Assembly: GCA_024663395.1 (NCBI GenBank)
Contig: JANFAH010000027.1
Coordinates: 558,001 to 622,000 of the forward strand
Reading direction: 5' to 3'
Origin: Pisolithus tinctorius
Taxonomy: Eukaryota > Basidiomycota > Agaricomycetes > Boletales > Pisolithaceae
Length of the DNA stretch: 64,000 bases
The position numbers and the translations under genes were made by a program. The notes under the pieces were generated by a model that worked only from the letters and a program-made list of their open reading frames with translations, had not been told where the DNA came from and did not search any database. Shown piece after piece: positions 13,301 through 22,711 of the stretch; within the stretch, counting starts at the first letter, position 1, and each line of letters starts with the position of its first letter.

Positions 13301-13901
13301 CCGATAGACTGCATGTCGAGGGATACATCTGGCCCACATATAATGCTCGGCATATAGTTGAGGCCACTGGAAACAGTCGATGTGGCCAAAACAGCCGTCA
13401 TGCCAGAAGAGAAACGGTTTGGGAACGAAGTCAGCATTAGGAGAGGTGATCCAGTGGTCATTATATTTCGCAAGAATGCATGCATTGAAGGCACCATAAT
13501 TCCCTGAAAGAGAATGCATTGGTTATGAGCTACATTAGGTTAAATAATAGAGCACACCATCGCCTGGTTGGGTTGCTGCTATGACCTGTTGAGCACATTC
13601 TTGAGGCATATTGATCCTATAAATGAAATAAGAACTGAAATATGTAGCGTCTTAGTATGGATTCCACCATAGGGTCAATAAAAACATACCCAGGAGATAA
13701 GAGGCATTTGAAGGGGGGAGGAGTTAAATAAAGCAATATGGCTATAGTAGAATTGTTGAAGTGTGCCCTGGCACCGAGTCGGAGTACCAGCCCATGACAT
13801 GGAGTCACATCATCCAACGTTCCTCCAACAACACTAGCATTGCTGATATCTGTGAGACCATCAAGGGGGAGATAAATGAGAAAAAAAAGTGGATCATGCA
13901 C
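10316..13901 (-). pseudogene. Basidiomycete hypothetical protein, multi-exon, interrupted
   Basis: Minus-strand segments at 13617-13901, 13076-13519, 12429-12983, 12059-12490, 10656-11246 and 10316-10594 read in order as a large hypothetical family I know only as unannotated Agaricomycete proteins. Characteristic pieces are GNYGAFNACILAKYNDHW, FLFWHDGCFGHIDCFQWPQLY, DDPTWSWMWW, AYLFPHPAV, RRQRYLQNWLVARAGWI, LWDLYEHNFCFKLVALDHLL and FYVQSFFDNFGHLPIVLHL. No enzymatic motif is visible and I give no function. It lies ~50 bases upstream of the KDZ gene on the same strand, so it could be a passenger of that element or a separately inserted copy. The join AYLFPHPAV to VTDSC is broken by about 1 kb of foreign-looking sequence (11253-12215). 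Confidence 0.6.
11253..12215. mobile_element. Putative insertion splitting the hypothetical gene
   Basis: The minus-strand protein reads AYLFPHPAV up to about 12218 and resumes as VTDSCSSLREY at about 11252, so the ~960 bases between look inserted. This block is richer in CpG than its flanks and carries a TATA-like CTATATAATTC near 11772 on the plus strand. That would suit an LTR or other promoter-bearing element. A short TCAC flanks both presumed edges and could be a 4-bp target duplication. I did not find convincing TG...CA ends and recognise no coding domain, so its class is open. Confidence 0.35.
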
Positions 13902-14039
13902 CTACACGGTATATAGAACCTTGCACCTGGTGAAGATTTCATGCACAGATGCTGGGCACACAGTCTTCAATGCCCTGAGTTGCACTATGCAAGGTAGTGC
14001 CTCCACAAAATGGAGTCTCATCCATGTGACTGGTACCAC

Positions 14040-14150
14040 AAGCATGCCAAGTTTACTGAGATAGGCACCAAACCTATCTCAGCACTCAAAGGGCACCAAA
14101 CCCTTCGAATCCTGGTGGAGGAACATGCCAAATGTTCCTCTCCATGACAC
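14040..14150 (-). repeat. Hairpin-rich repeat R2, copy a (inverted)
   Basis: Read on the minus strand it gives the R2 order: GAGGAACATTTGG, then GGTTTGGTGCCCTTTGAG. The same order occurs at 14620-14730 and 16495-16625. Diverged. Confidence 0.45.
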
Positions 14151-14619
14151 GAATTGATAAAAAGAAAGAGGAATAAAGAAGAAACTCACCTGAGGCAATA
14201 GCATGAAGGTGGTCATGGATTAAGATGCATGGATCGTTTGAAGGGCTTGCAAAAGAAGTGTGACAAGTGCAGTGAGCACATGATCATTACCACATTAAGT
14301 CAGAGCTGACTTAGCACGAGAAATTTGCTGGTGGTGCATGTGGACTATTTGGTGGTGGCAGTGCCATGGGCAACGTTGCGATGCCACTGGTATGCAGTCA
14401 GGTTCATGCATGTGGGGCAGGCTAATTGGTGCCTTAACCTAATATATAACATATGTTGTAATGCCCCTGCATTCAATTCAAACCAGAGTCCCAGAGGAAA
14501 TACTGACAAATTAATTGTCATAGGTGTGTACTTAGTAACCAAACATACACAATGTTGACACGTTCACACACTTGTTTCCCTTCTCCACTTTCCACTCTCC
14601 TCTCTCCACTCTCATTGTT

Positions 14620-14730
14620 AATCCTACACCAGGGGAACACTTGGTACATCCCCTACCAAGCATCAGGGGCTTGGTGCCCTTGATGGCTCTTGAAGGCTTG
14701 GAGCCTTTGAGAGTCATCTTGGTATGGATT
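14620..14730 (+). repeat. Hairpin-rich repeat R2, copy b
   Basis: The unit is a chain of small inverted repeats: AGGGGAA...ATCCCCT, then ACCAAG...CTTGGT, then AAGGC-TTGGA-GCCTT. It ends with AGTCATCTTGGTATGGAT. It matches 16495-16625 closely apart from CpG/TpG differences. Confidence 0.65.
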
Positions 14731-14739
14731 GGCTGTCGG

Positions 14740-15584
14740 TCGTGCAGACAAGACTCCATCTCATGGAGGCACTACTTCATATAGCACAACTTGTGGTGTT
14801 GAAGATTGCCAGCTTTCCTTGGCTACCCTGGAGTCCATCTTTTACTTCCCAAAGGAGACTCAGCTGTTCACATTACCCACTGGTGAGTTCGAGGCTTGCA
14901 TCTCCCCTAGACATTAATCAAGTTTCTCTTCACTTTCTCAAACTTCCTGATCAACGCTACATTCTCTCTGTCATCTGTTAAGGCTGACATTTCTCCTTGG
15001 CTGCCTCCATCTCCACCTTCTTCTGAGACAAGACTTCGTTCACTTTGCCTGTTGGTGAGTTCAAGGTTTGCGTCTCCCTTCCTTAGCTGATCTCCAATCA
15101 TCTTTGTATAGGGACACTAATCGGGTTTCTCTTGCTCACTTTCTTACTTTCCTGGTTAAGGCAGCATTCTCTCCATTATCTATCAAGGCCGATGGTTTTC
15201 CGTGGCTAACCCCAGCTCTACCTTGTCCATCTGAGACAAGACTCTGTTCACTTTTCCTGCTGGTGAGTTTGAGGCTTGCATCTTCCCCTTCCTTCACTGA
15301 TCTCCGATCGTCTTTGTATAGGGACACTAATTGGGTTTCTCTTGCTTGCTTTCTTACTTTCCTGGTTAATGCAGCATTCTCTCCATTATCGATTAAGGCT
15401 GATGGTTTGCTGTGGCTACCCCCAGTTCCATCTTCTCCTTCCAATACTAGAGTCTTTTCAATTTGCCCACCGGTGAGTTTGAGGCTTGCATCTCCCTTCC
15501 TTCACTGATCTCCAACTGCCTTTGTGTGGAGATGCTAATCAGGTTTATCTTGTTCACTTTCTTACTTTCATGGTCAATGGTATG
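14740..15584 (+). repeat. ~208-bp tandem repeat with intron-like segment
   Basis: Four units recur with the mark [CT]TGGTGAGTT[CT][GA]AGG at about 14880, 15052, 15260 and 15470, so the later steps are 208-210 bases. Each unit also holds CACTGATCTCC, TTTGTATAGGGACACTAAT and TCTCTCCATTATC. The stretch from GTGAGT to TATAG looks like a ~60-nt fungal intron with a CTGAT branch site, so the unit may derive from an exon-intron-exon piece that was amplified. No continuous protein runs through the units. A solo LTR (15585-16487) interrupts the array, which resumes at 16626. Confidence 0.6.
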
Positions 15585-16487
15585 TGTGAAGTACGGGTTT
15601 ACCCTCGGAGTGACCAGGCTTCAAGACCAGGTGACAGGGGCTGAGTCCGAGTGGCCAGAGTCAAGGCCGAGAGACAGGGGCCAAGTCCGGTTGGACCGGA
15701 GTTGAGGCCGGAGGTTAGGGGCTAAGTCCGGAGGACCGGACTTAAGGCCGGGAGCGCGGGAACAAGGCCGGTAGCGTGGGAAACCGACCGGTCTTGGAGT
15801 GCGCACAAGGGGAAGCCGGTCCGGGGTTGGATCTACCTCCCTTGGTCTCAGCTTATGTGCTGTACCCTTATGCAAGCCGGGGAGAGGTCCGGGACAGGGG
15901 TCGGGGATAGCTTAAGGCTCGGCCTTAGCTATAGAGTAGTCTCGAGGGGTAATACGGAGTTGAGGGTAATACTAAGTTGATATTCTGACTGGGGTGCTAC
16001 GAAGTATGTACAGGGGTTAAATACAGGAGGCCAGTCCGGGGTAAATGAACATAGAGCCGGACTTGTGAATAAGCTATTAGTGAGATGATTAGCAAGACGA
16101 GGACAGCCACAGTGGCTATGCAGAGGCTAATAGCCAAAGTCCGGGTGACCGGCATAACCGGGGTCGGACACAGGATTGTACAGTAAGCAAAGTCTGATGA
16201 ACGGGCTAGACTAAATATAGTACAAACAAAGAGAAACAGACCGGAGTTATGTCCGGGTGACCCAGACATAGACCTAGGAGGACCGGGGTGGAGCAGCACA
16301 AGGCCGGGAGGCCGAAACGGACCGGAGATAGGGGTAAAACACCGGACTTGAGTTATGCAAGCCGGAGTTGAGTTATCTAGGGCCGGGATTGGGTTTTCTA
16401 GGCTGGACTAGGACCGGACTTGACCGGAGATAGGGGCTAGGGGTCCGGACTGGGCTGAGTCCGAGTCCGAGAGTCATGGATATGACA
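15585..16487 (-). mobile_element. Solo LTR, 903 bp, with 5-bp TSD GTATG
   Basis: The block starts TGTGAAGTACGGG, ends ATATGACA, and is flanked on both sides by GTATG (15580-15584 and 16488-16492). It is CpG-rich with many CCGG sites, unlike its surroundings. The core ACTAAGTTGATATTCTGACT at 15971-15990 resembles the ACTAAGTTGATATTTGTACT core of the chromovirus LTRs at 45.4 and 52.8 kb. It therefore belongs to a related LTR family in the same orientation. No internal region is present, so this is the product of LTR-LTR recombination. Confidence 0.85.
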
Positions 16488-16800
16488 GTATGTTCTCTTT
16501 GACATCTATTATGCCAGGGGAACATTTGGTGCGTCCCCTACCAAGGGCCGGGGGCTTGGTGCCCTTGGCAGCTCTCAAAGGCTTGGAGCCTTTGAAAGTC
16601 ATCTTGGTATGGATATACCCTAAACTCTACCTTTTCATTTCCCAAGGATATTCCATTCATTTTACAAGCTGGTGAGTTTGAGGCTTGCTTGTTTCCTCAG
16701 TTCCTGATCCCTGATTACTCCTGTGTAGGGATGCTAATTAAGTCTTCCTGTCCTTCCTAGTGTTGTCTCTGCTTCCATCATGGTGAGCCGCAAATGAGTA
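16488..16800 (+). repeat. R2 copy c plus a further ~208-bp-family unit
   Basis: Immediately after the solo LTR and its GTATG duplication, an R2 unit (16495-16625: GGGGAACATTTGG, GGGGGCTTGGTGCCC, AAAGGCTTGGAGCCTTTG) is followed by a tandem-repeat unit with CTGGTGAGTTTGAGG at 16669. With the LTR removed, the order R2-units is itself repeated from 14620, so a ~1-kb segment was duplicated before the LTR inserted. Confidence 0.6.
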
Positions 16801-17765
16801 AGTGTTTAGCCTTTGCATCTATTCTGTTAGTGATATTCTTTACCTGGGGCATACAATGATCTGTTTAACGAGAGTGCAATTACAACATTTCTACAGACCA
16901 TGCATGCAGGATTCACCAAGGTGGATCCTACGTGTTATTCCATGGCTGCTAACAAATGGGGAAGAAGAACCTTCTGTTGGAGATTCACCTATCAACTTAC
17001 AATATTGTCTGTGTTTCTTTCCCTCTCCCTTCCATTCCTCATCTCACTATGTGCCAGCCACCCTCACTCGATAATGGGTGAAGCATAAGTGCCATCAACC
17101 TAAGTGTGTGATTTTCTAACCACTGTCTGATAGCTAACATTCAAGGGTTATGCAGGCGCTCTAATCACTATTGTTTCACCTCTCGAATTGAGCACAGTCG
17201 ATGCTGCCACCCTTGCTGACATCTTACTTTTGAGATCCCAGCATGAAGGTGGGTGATTTTCCAAGACTTTTGTTCCTTGACAGTAATCATCTCCCATAGC
17301 ACCATCATTTCCATCAAGTTTGGCTCCCCCAACATCGTCATCCTGTCAGGAGGGCACTGCTGCGGCCCCTTTCCTCCCCTTTTCCCCCATCAGTGTGGAG
17401 GTCCCCACTCCCCCCATATCAATACATCTGACATCTGCTGACACCCCTGACTCCGCCACTGTTCTCGTCCATGGACATCCAGATGTGGAACCAAGGGATC
17501 TGTCCCTGGCAGACAAGTGTTGGCATACTTCGACCAGAGTATTTTTCACAGTGACCCTGTAAACATACCTGTTTTGTATAAAGCTTTGCTTTTTTATTTT
17601 TAATTTGGCTCAAGTGCAACCAACAACATGACTACTAACAGATTTTCTACCTGGTGCAGGTAAGTGGAGATATTGCAAATACAAAGGTTTCAAGATCAGG
17701 ATCCTTTCATCATGTACATGTTGTTACTGACCTGCATCTGTTCTCACCCTGACCATTTGGTGCAG
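16801..17765. other. Stretch without recognisable gene
   Basis: I see short open frames only, none with a recognisable domain or a convincing exon chain. A stretch near 17350-17440 is C-rich on the plus strand. No terminal repeats were found. Confidence 0.35.
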
Positions 17766-18112
17766 TGTAGGAAAATAGGATTTGAATGAGGAGTGAGGGA
17801 AGGGTGAAATCTGATGGGAGAGAGTAGGCCAAAAGGGGCTTCTATAGCCTGGGGCTGGATCCTGGTAGTCATCTGAAGGCTTCTGAGGCTGTCTTGGTGC
17901 AGGGAAACAACCTGCTCAAACTCATCTATCATCTTAGGGTAACTCATCTACTGTTAAAAAGAAACTAACTACACCAATCACTATGTAGGGCTGACTAAGC
18001 AACCAAAAAGCGAAATTCTAAGTGCAATCAGCAGAAAAATGCCAAGAATGAAAACTAAGTAAAATGAACAAAATAAAACAATTCCCCTAGTAGGGAAATT
18101 ACATTCCCTACA
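17766..18112 (-). repeat. LTR (3', left) of the gag-only element
   Basis: This 347-bp LTR has 10 differences from the right LTR by eye. Seven are A here versus G there, and five of those convert TCG to TCA. Only one CpG of the other copy survives here (AGCGAAATT). Confidence 0.9.
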
Positions 18113-18119
18113 TCCCAGG

Positions 18120-19640
18120 GGTACTTGAGATACTGACTGTCCCCAGTCAACCCGAAGAGAGGAAGCACCAGGATAGTGAGCATAAACGCTGCAACGAAAG
18201 ACTGGGCCAGTCGTCGAGGGATGCGAAGCAAGGGGAGCTGCCGAACAACGACAACGTGTCGCCACGCCGCGAAACGAGAGGAGCCGATAGAGGGGACCAC
18301 GGCGAACAAGTTGAGAAAGGACCGAAGGGAAACGGAGCACCCGGTCCCAAGATATTTGCAATTTTGTCCAAAAATGCTTCCAACCACAGAACAGGGTATA
18401 TCTCCACAGCAACGGCGCGGGATTTCACAAACGCGGTGTCAACAAGAGGGGCTCGTCGAGGGGAGTGCACAACCGAAAAAGCGAGAGACGCGACGGCAAA
18501 ACGGGGGAGATATGCGGGAAAGTGTTCTGGGGGAGGGGAGAGGAAAGACTCTCGCACGACAACAGTTTGGGCGATCGACACGAAACTTCGGGTACTTACA
18601 GACTACCTGTGCACGAGCTGGGAGCACAAGGAATAACACCAATCCGACCTCCCGATCTCAAGATATCTGCAAAGTTGTCTCGCAGACCTCTGAACACGAA
18701 AATGGCCATCTCTCGACAACGACTGCGCGGAAACTTGCGGATGCGGTCTCGACTGGAAGGGCTCATCACGGAGAGTGTACGACCCAAAAAGCGAGAGGCG
18801 CGACGGTGAAACGGGCCAGATACAAGCACGGACCTTGAAGGTGGGCCTTTGCACAAAACGCAGAACTTCCTTGGAACCGCTCAGCGCGTTGGGACGATCT
18901 GGGCATCACTGGAGAGGTCTCGGCGAGTAGTACGATTGCGCAGAAAAGCGAGAGGCGCAGCAATGAGATGCGCGAGATATGCGAGAAAGTCTTCGAAGGT
19001 GGGGAGAGGGGGTCGACTCGCACAACAACGGCTGGGACGATCAACATGAAGTTCCAGGAGGCCGTAGGGGAACAGGGAGAATGAGGAAATATGCCGATTG
19101 GATCAGCCGATCCTGAGTTATACCTAAAACCGTCTCGAAGTCCTCCAAGCACGAAAACGGCGATATCTCAATAACGGTTGCGCGGAATTTTACAAAGCAG
19201 GTGACCCCAGGAAGGGCTCAGCGAGAGGGATGAACGACCCGAATAGCGAGAGGAACGGCGCAGAACTGCGCGAGCTCCTGCGGCAAGACCTCAAGGATAG
19301 CCCTTTGTACAAAAATGCAAATATCTCCAGAGCCACTGCACCTATCAGAACAATCCAGATATCAACATGGAGCATTTGTAGAGGACTACAATCTTCCCAA
19401 AAAAGCGAGAGGCGCGACGTGGAAACGAGCGAGATACGAGTACAGGACCCTGAGAATGGACCTATCCACAAGAACGCGAATATCTCCTTAATGGCTGGGC
19501 GCAAGCAAGCGAGCTTGGTACCAACAGAGAGCTGACGTCGAGTAGTACGAGCCTGCCAAAAAGCGAGAGGCACGGCGCGATAACGAGCGAGATACGCGCT
19601 CGGTACGAGGGAGGCAGCATTTGTCTTGATGAGCGACGAG
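18120..19640 (-). repeat. ~155/310-bp tandem array inside the gag-only element
   Basis: AAAAGCGAGAGGCGCGACG-like motifs recur at about 18477, 18790, 18942, 19238, 19405 and 19559. Each is followed by GAAACG-AGCGAGATACG-like sequence. A second mark, GAAAATGG-CATCTC...GCGCGG, lies between them. Steps are close to 155 bases or twice that. The array is CpG-rich, strongly diverged between units, and fills the place where pol would be. Open frames through it are not conserved from unit to unit. Confidence 0.65.
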
Positions 19641-19885
19641 CAGTGTCGATGGTGGCCTCGTTGACAGCGTGCCTCGCCGGAACTGTATCTGCGGATGGGA
19701 GGCGTCGTGTAGAGCGCGGGAAGGTGCTAGGTGCGATGCTACTTGGCATTTTGCGGGGAACTCGAGTCCGGGGGGGGTAAAACAGTAAAACACAGAACAA
19801 AGAAGAAAAGAAAAACTAAACGTGTATAATGTACCGGAAACCTCGCATAACGATGTAAGTAAATCCATACTAGATATTGTAAGAC

Positions 19886-21433
19886 CTATAGGCAAAAAAA
19901 AAGAAACAAAATTAACGCGCTCTTCGAGAGCGCCGGGGAGTGCGACCGCTTCGGCTTGGAGCGGGTGTGTGAATGCACTTTCCTCGAGTGTGAGGGTGAG
20001 CGCGAGCGCGAGGACGAGGACGAGGAAGAGGAAGAAGGGAGTGAGCTACTGGTCGAACATGAATACGAGCGCCTTTGAGGGTGATACTGTTTCGAGCTGC
20101 GGGCATACGACTGGACCGGTATGAATTTATCTTTCAAATGCGTGTACGAACCCGTTCGAGTCTGCGAGCGCGAGTGTGAACAACAATGCGAGGGCGATCG
20201 GCCTCGGCCACATGGCCACCTCGACTGTGGCTGCGCGTGCGGTGAGCTGCGAGAACACTTGGCTGATGAGTGACGAGACCAAATGGCTGGCGGGTTGGGT
20301 ACTACCGCCTCGAGCTGGATAGTAGGTAGGGACTGAGTATGCATGATGCTCGTCTGAGCGGGTATGCGCGATGGTGTGTCGAACATGCTTCGAGAGGGTG
20401 CGGCTGTGGGTGAAAGCGAGCGAGCGGGCGACAAGCCCGTACGAGCCTCGAACTGGCTTGTCAACAAAAACCAGTTGTCGAGACGGTCTCGCAGAGTCCA
20501 TCTGGCAACTTCACACGGGATTTCTTGTCCTGTAGGTAGAACAACACGGCCGTTTATGAGTAGACACCCTCCCGAAGCTAAATACGACTTGAATGAATGG
20601 CAACCTGCCCGAATATGTCCCGAAAGTCCGCAGAAGAAGCAGAACGAGTATGGACAGCGGGGAGAGTGATTGTCTGAGGTGCGTGATGGCTGCGCGCGTG
20701 AACTGTCGACCTTGCGGCTCTTCCAGAGGCCATTTCCAAGTGCGAGAACCCATCCTGCTGCAGCTATAAGACTAGGTAGAGTAAAGGTTTGAGCTGGTGG
20801 GTCATGAAACTCAAGAAGCTCTTGTCTGAACTCGGGTGGGAATCCATAAAAGAAGACAGATGTTAGGTGGGGTTGCAGGCCATGTTCCTTCTCGAGAGAC
20901 AACGAAAAGCGACGAAAAATGCGATAATATTTGCCCAGGGATGATGCCGAGATGGTGTCTGAGCTTGCGAGCACCTTGCGAAGCTTGTAGAACTTGTTTC
21001 AAGTGACCTCCTGTAATTCCGGATACTGCTGAGTGACCTCCAAGGTAAAACGAGCCCAATCTCCTTCGCTACTACTGACAAAGTGGGACCAGAGGTCCGC
21101 CGACTCAAAAGGCGCATACTTGAGAGCAAATCTGATCCGTGTGGGCCCATCTGAGAGCCCGAATCCATCACAGAAGTCGATTATGTCATCGAAATAGGAT
21201 TGTAAGTCCTCGGGGTGCCCAGAGAAGCTTGGTGCTTTGGGCGAGCCTCGACACGGGATTTTGAGGACAAGCATGATGTCAGGGGGGAATACGAGTGCAA
21301 GTGCTTGATATGTAAGTGTGCGCGAGTGGGAAAACACGAAAATGCGAGCAAAATGACTGCAAAAATGAGGCCGAAAGGTGAAGATCTGATAAAACGAGCC
21401 TGGAAATTGCGAAAACAAAGCTGGAGACTGCAA
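19886..21433 (-). pseudogene. gag: Gag-like protein with CCHC knuckle, one in-frame TGA
   Basis: The minus-strand frame starts at about 21433, holds a capsid-like region (LKIPCRGSPKAPSFSGHPEDLQSYF is its start; DFCDGFGLSDGPTRIRFALKY follows) and meets a single TGA at 20999-21001. It continues in the same frame as NKFYKLRKVLASSD to 19886. Removing that one codon gives about 515 residues. CFFCGLSGHIRAGC fits C-x2-C-x4-H-x4-C at roughly two fifths of the second part. The C-terminal third is Ser/Arg/His-rich. The TGA fits a CGA-to-TGA change. Gag binds element RNA and forms the particle; with no pol, the enzymes would have to be supplied in trans. Confidence 0.7.
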
Positions 21434-21500
21434 AACTGAATCTGGGAAGGTTGGGATGGGTGCCAGGCTAAGACAGAAGCCCCTCGCAGAGGGCTCCAGT

Positions 21501-21847
21501 TGTAGGAAAATAGGATTTGAATGAGGAGTGAGGGAAGGGTGAAATCTGATGGGAGAGAGTAGGCCAAAAGGGGCTTCTATAGCCTGGGGCTGGATCCTGG
21601 TAGTCGTCTGAAGGCTTCTGAGGCTGTCTTGGTGCAGGGAAACAACCTGCTCGAACTCGTCTCTCGTCTTAGGGTAACTCGTCTATTGTTAAAAAGAAAC
21701 TAACTACACCAATCACTATGTAGGGCTGACTAAGCAACCAAGAAGCGAAATTTTAAGTGCAATCAGCAGAAAAATGCCAAGAATGAAAACTAAGTAAAAT
21801 GAACAAAATGAAACAATTCCCCTAGTAGGGAAATTACATTCCCTACA
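21501..21847 (-). repeat. LTR (5', right) of the gag-only element
   Basis: This 347-bp LTR retains the CpGs missing from the left copy. Its inner edge is followed on the minus strand by AC and the tRNA-type primer site TGGAGCCCTCTGCG. Confidence 0.9.
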
Positions 21848-22520
21848 GCGGTTGTCCACAAGAGTTGAGGGCTTGGAGCCTTCGAAGGTTCTCATTGATT
21901 GCATCTATGAGACCCTCAGGAACAGAGTCATGGCATCGTCCAAGCCTTTCTGTTCACCATCGTCGCACATGTATCATATTACTAAGTGGTACATATTCCT
22001 TCTGTCTTGGTTATTGCTTCTTCCTTACTGTTCTCTTGCTGTTCCAGTATTTACTGATGTTTTGATGTCAATTGCATGCATGAAACCCACACGAACAGAG
22101 CTCATCTTCCAAGGCTCTCCGTTTACCACTGTTCCACACATATTCCATTACCAAGTGGTACGTGTTCCCTCTGTTTTGGGCCTTCAGGGGTTCAAGTCTC
22201 TGCTTATTAGCGATGTATTTCCTCCGTTTTCATTATTACATCTTCCATTCAGCTCCTTCCCCTGTCTCAGCATTCACCATGGTTCATTCTTGGGGGGGGG
22301 GGGGGGGGGGGGTTTGGCCCTTCAAGGGTTTGTTGTGCAGGTTTGTTTTCAATTGCATCCATGAGACCTGTGCAAACAGAGTCCAAATTGTTCAAGTCTC
22401 TGTTCACTACCATTGCATGCATATGTTATTATGAAGTGGTACATACTCTCTCTGTATTGATTATTGCATATTCCTTATGGTTCGTTCCACCTGGTACTTA
22501 TCATGGTACAGCATGACACC
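21848..22520 (+). repeat. Degenerate tandem repeat, three units, with 21-G run
   Basis: Three related units start near 21890, 22065 and 22350. Each has ATTGCAT[GC][TC]ATGA, then CAGAGT/CAGAGC, GTTCAC/GTTTACCA, and AAGTGGTACATATTCC or similar. An R2-like start (GGCTTGGAGCCTTCGAAGG) lies at 21868. A homopolymer of 21 G occupies 22292-22312. I find no coding function. Confidence 0.5.
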
Positions 22521-22711
22521 AATCTTCTTTTCTGATAATTTCCTTTTGTTCCACTCACTACTCATGTAATAACCACAAGCATCATTATTCCATTGCAACA
22601 AGCCACCATTTTACTGAATAACTCCATGGGTTTTTTTATGTCAGGTAAGGCATGGCTTTACTTAAATACCTCATCTGACTGCTTTTCCCCTCCTCCCCCA
22701 TCATTCTTGAC

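Larger units (their letters stand above)
17766..21847 (-). mobile_element. Gag-only LTR retroelement with internal tandem array
   Basis: Two 347-bp direct repeats (17766-18112 and 21501-21847), each TGTAGG...CCTACA, bound ~3.4 kb that contains a Gag-like gene on the minus strand and a repeat array but no protease, RT, RNase H or integrase. It is therefore non-autonomous. A plausible primer binding site starts TGGAGCCCTCTGCGAGG, two bases inside the right-hand (5') LTR on the minus strand. No polypurine tract is evident next to the left LTR, and no clear target duplication flanks the pair (TGCAG on the left, GCGGT on the right). Confidence 0.8.

Noticed and set aside
6408..13901. TET/JBP dioxygenase beside the KDZ gene
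   Set aside because: I looked for the HxD...H and Arg motifs of 2OG-Fe(II) dioxygenases in the adjacent gene and did not see them in a convincing arrangement.
18176..18838. 220-codon plus-strand ORF in the gag-only element
   Set aside because: It runs through the CpG-rich tandem array, where stops are rare. The frame is not kept from unit to unit and the translation is Arg/Thr-rich low complexity.
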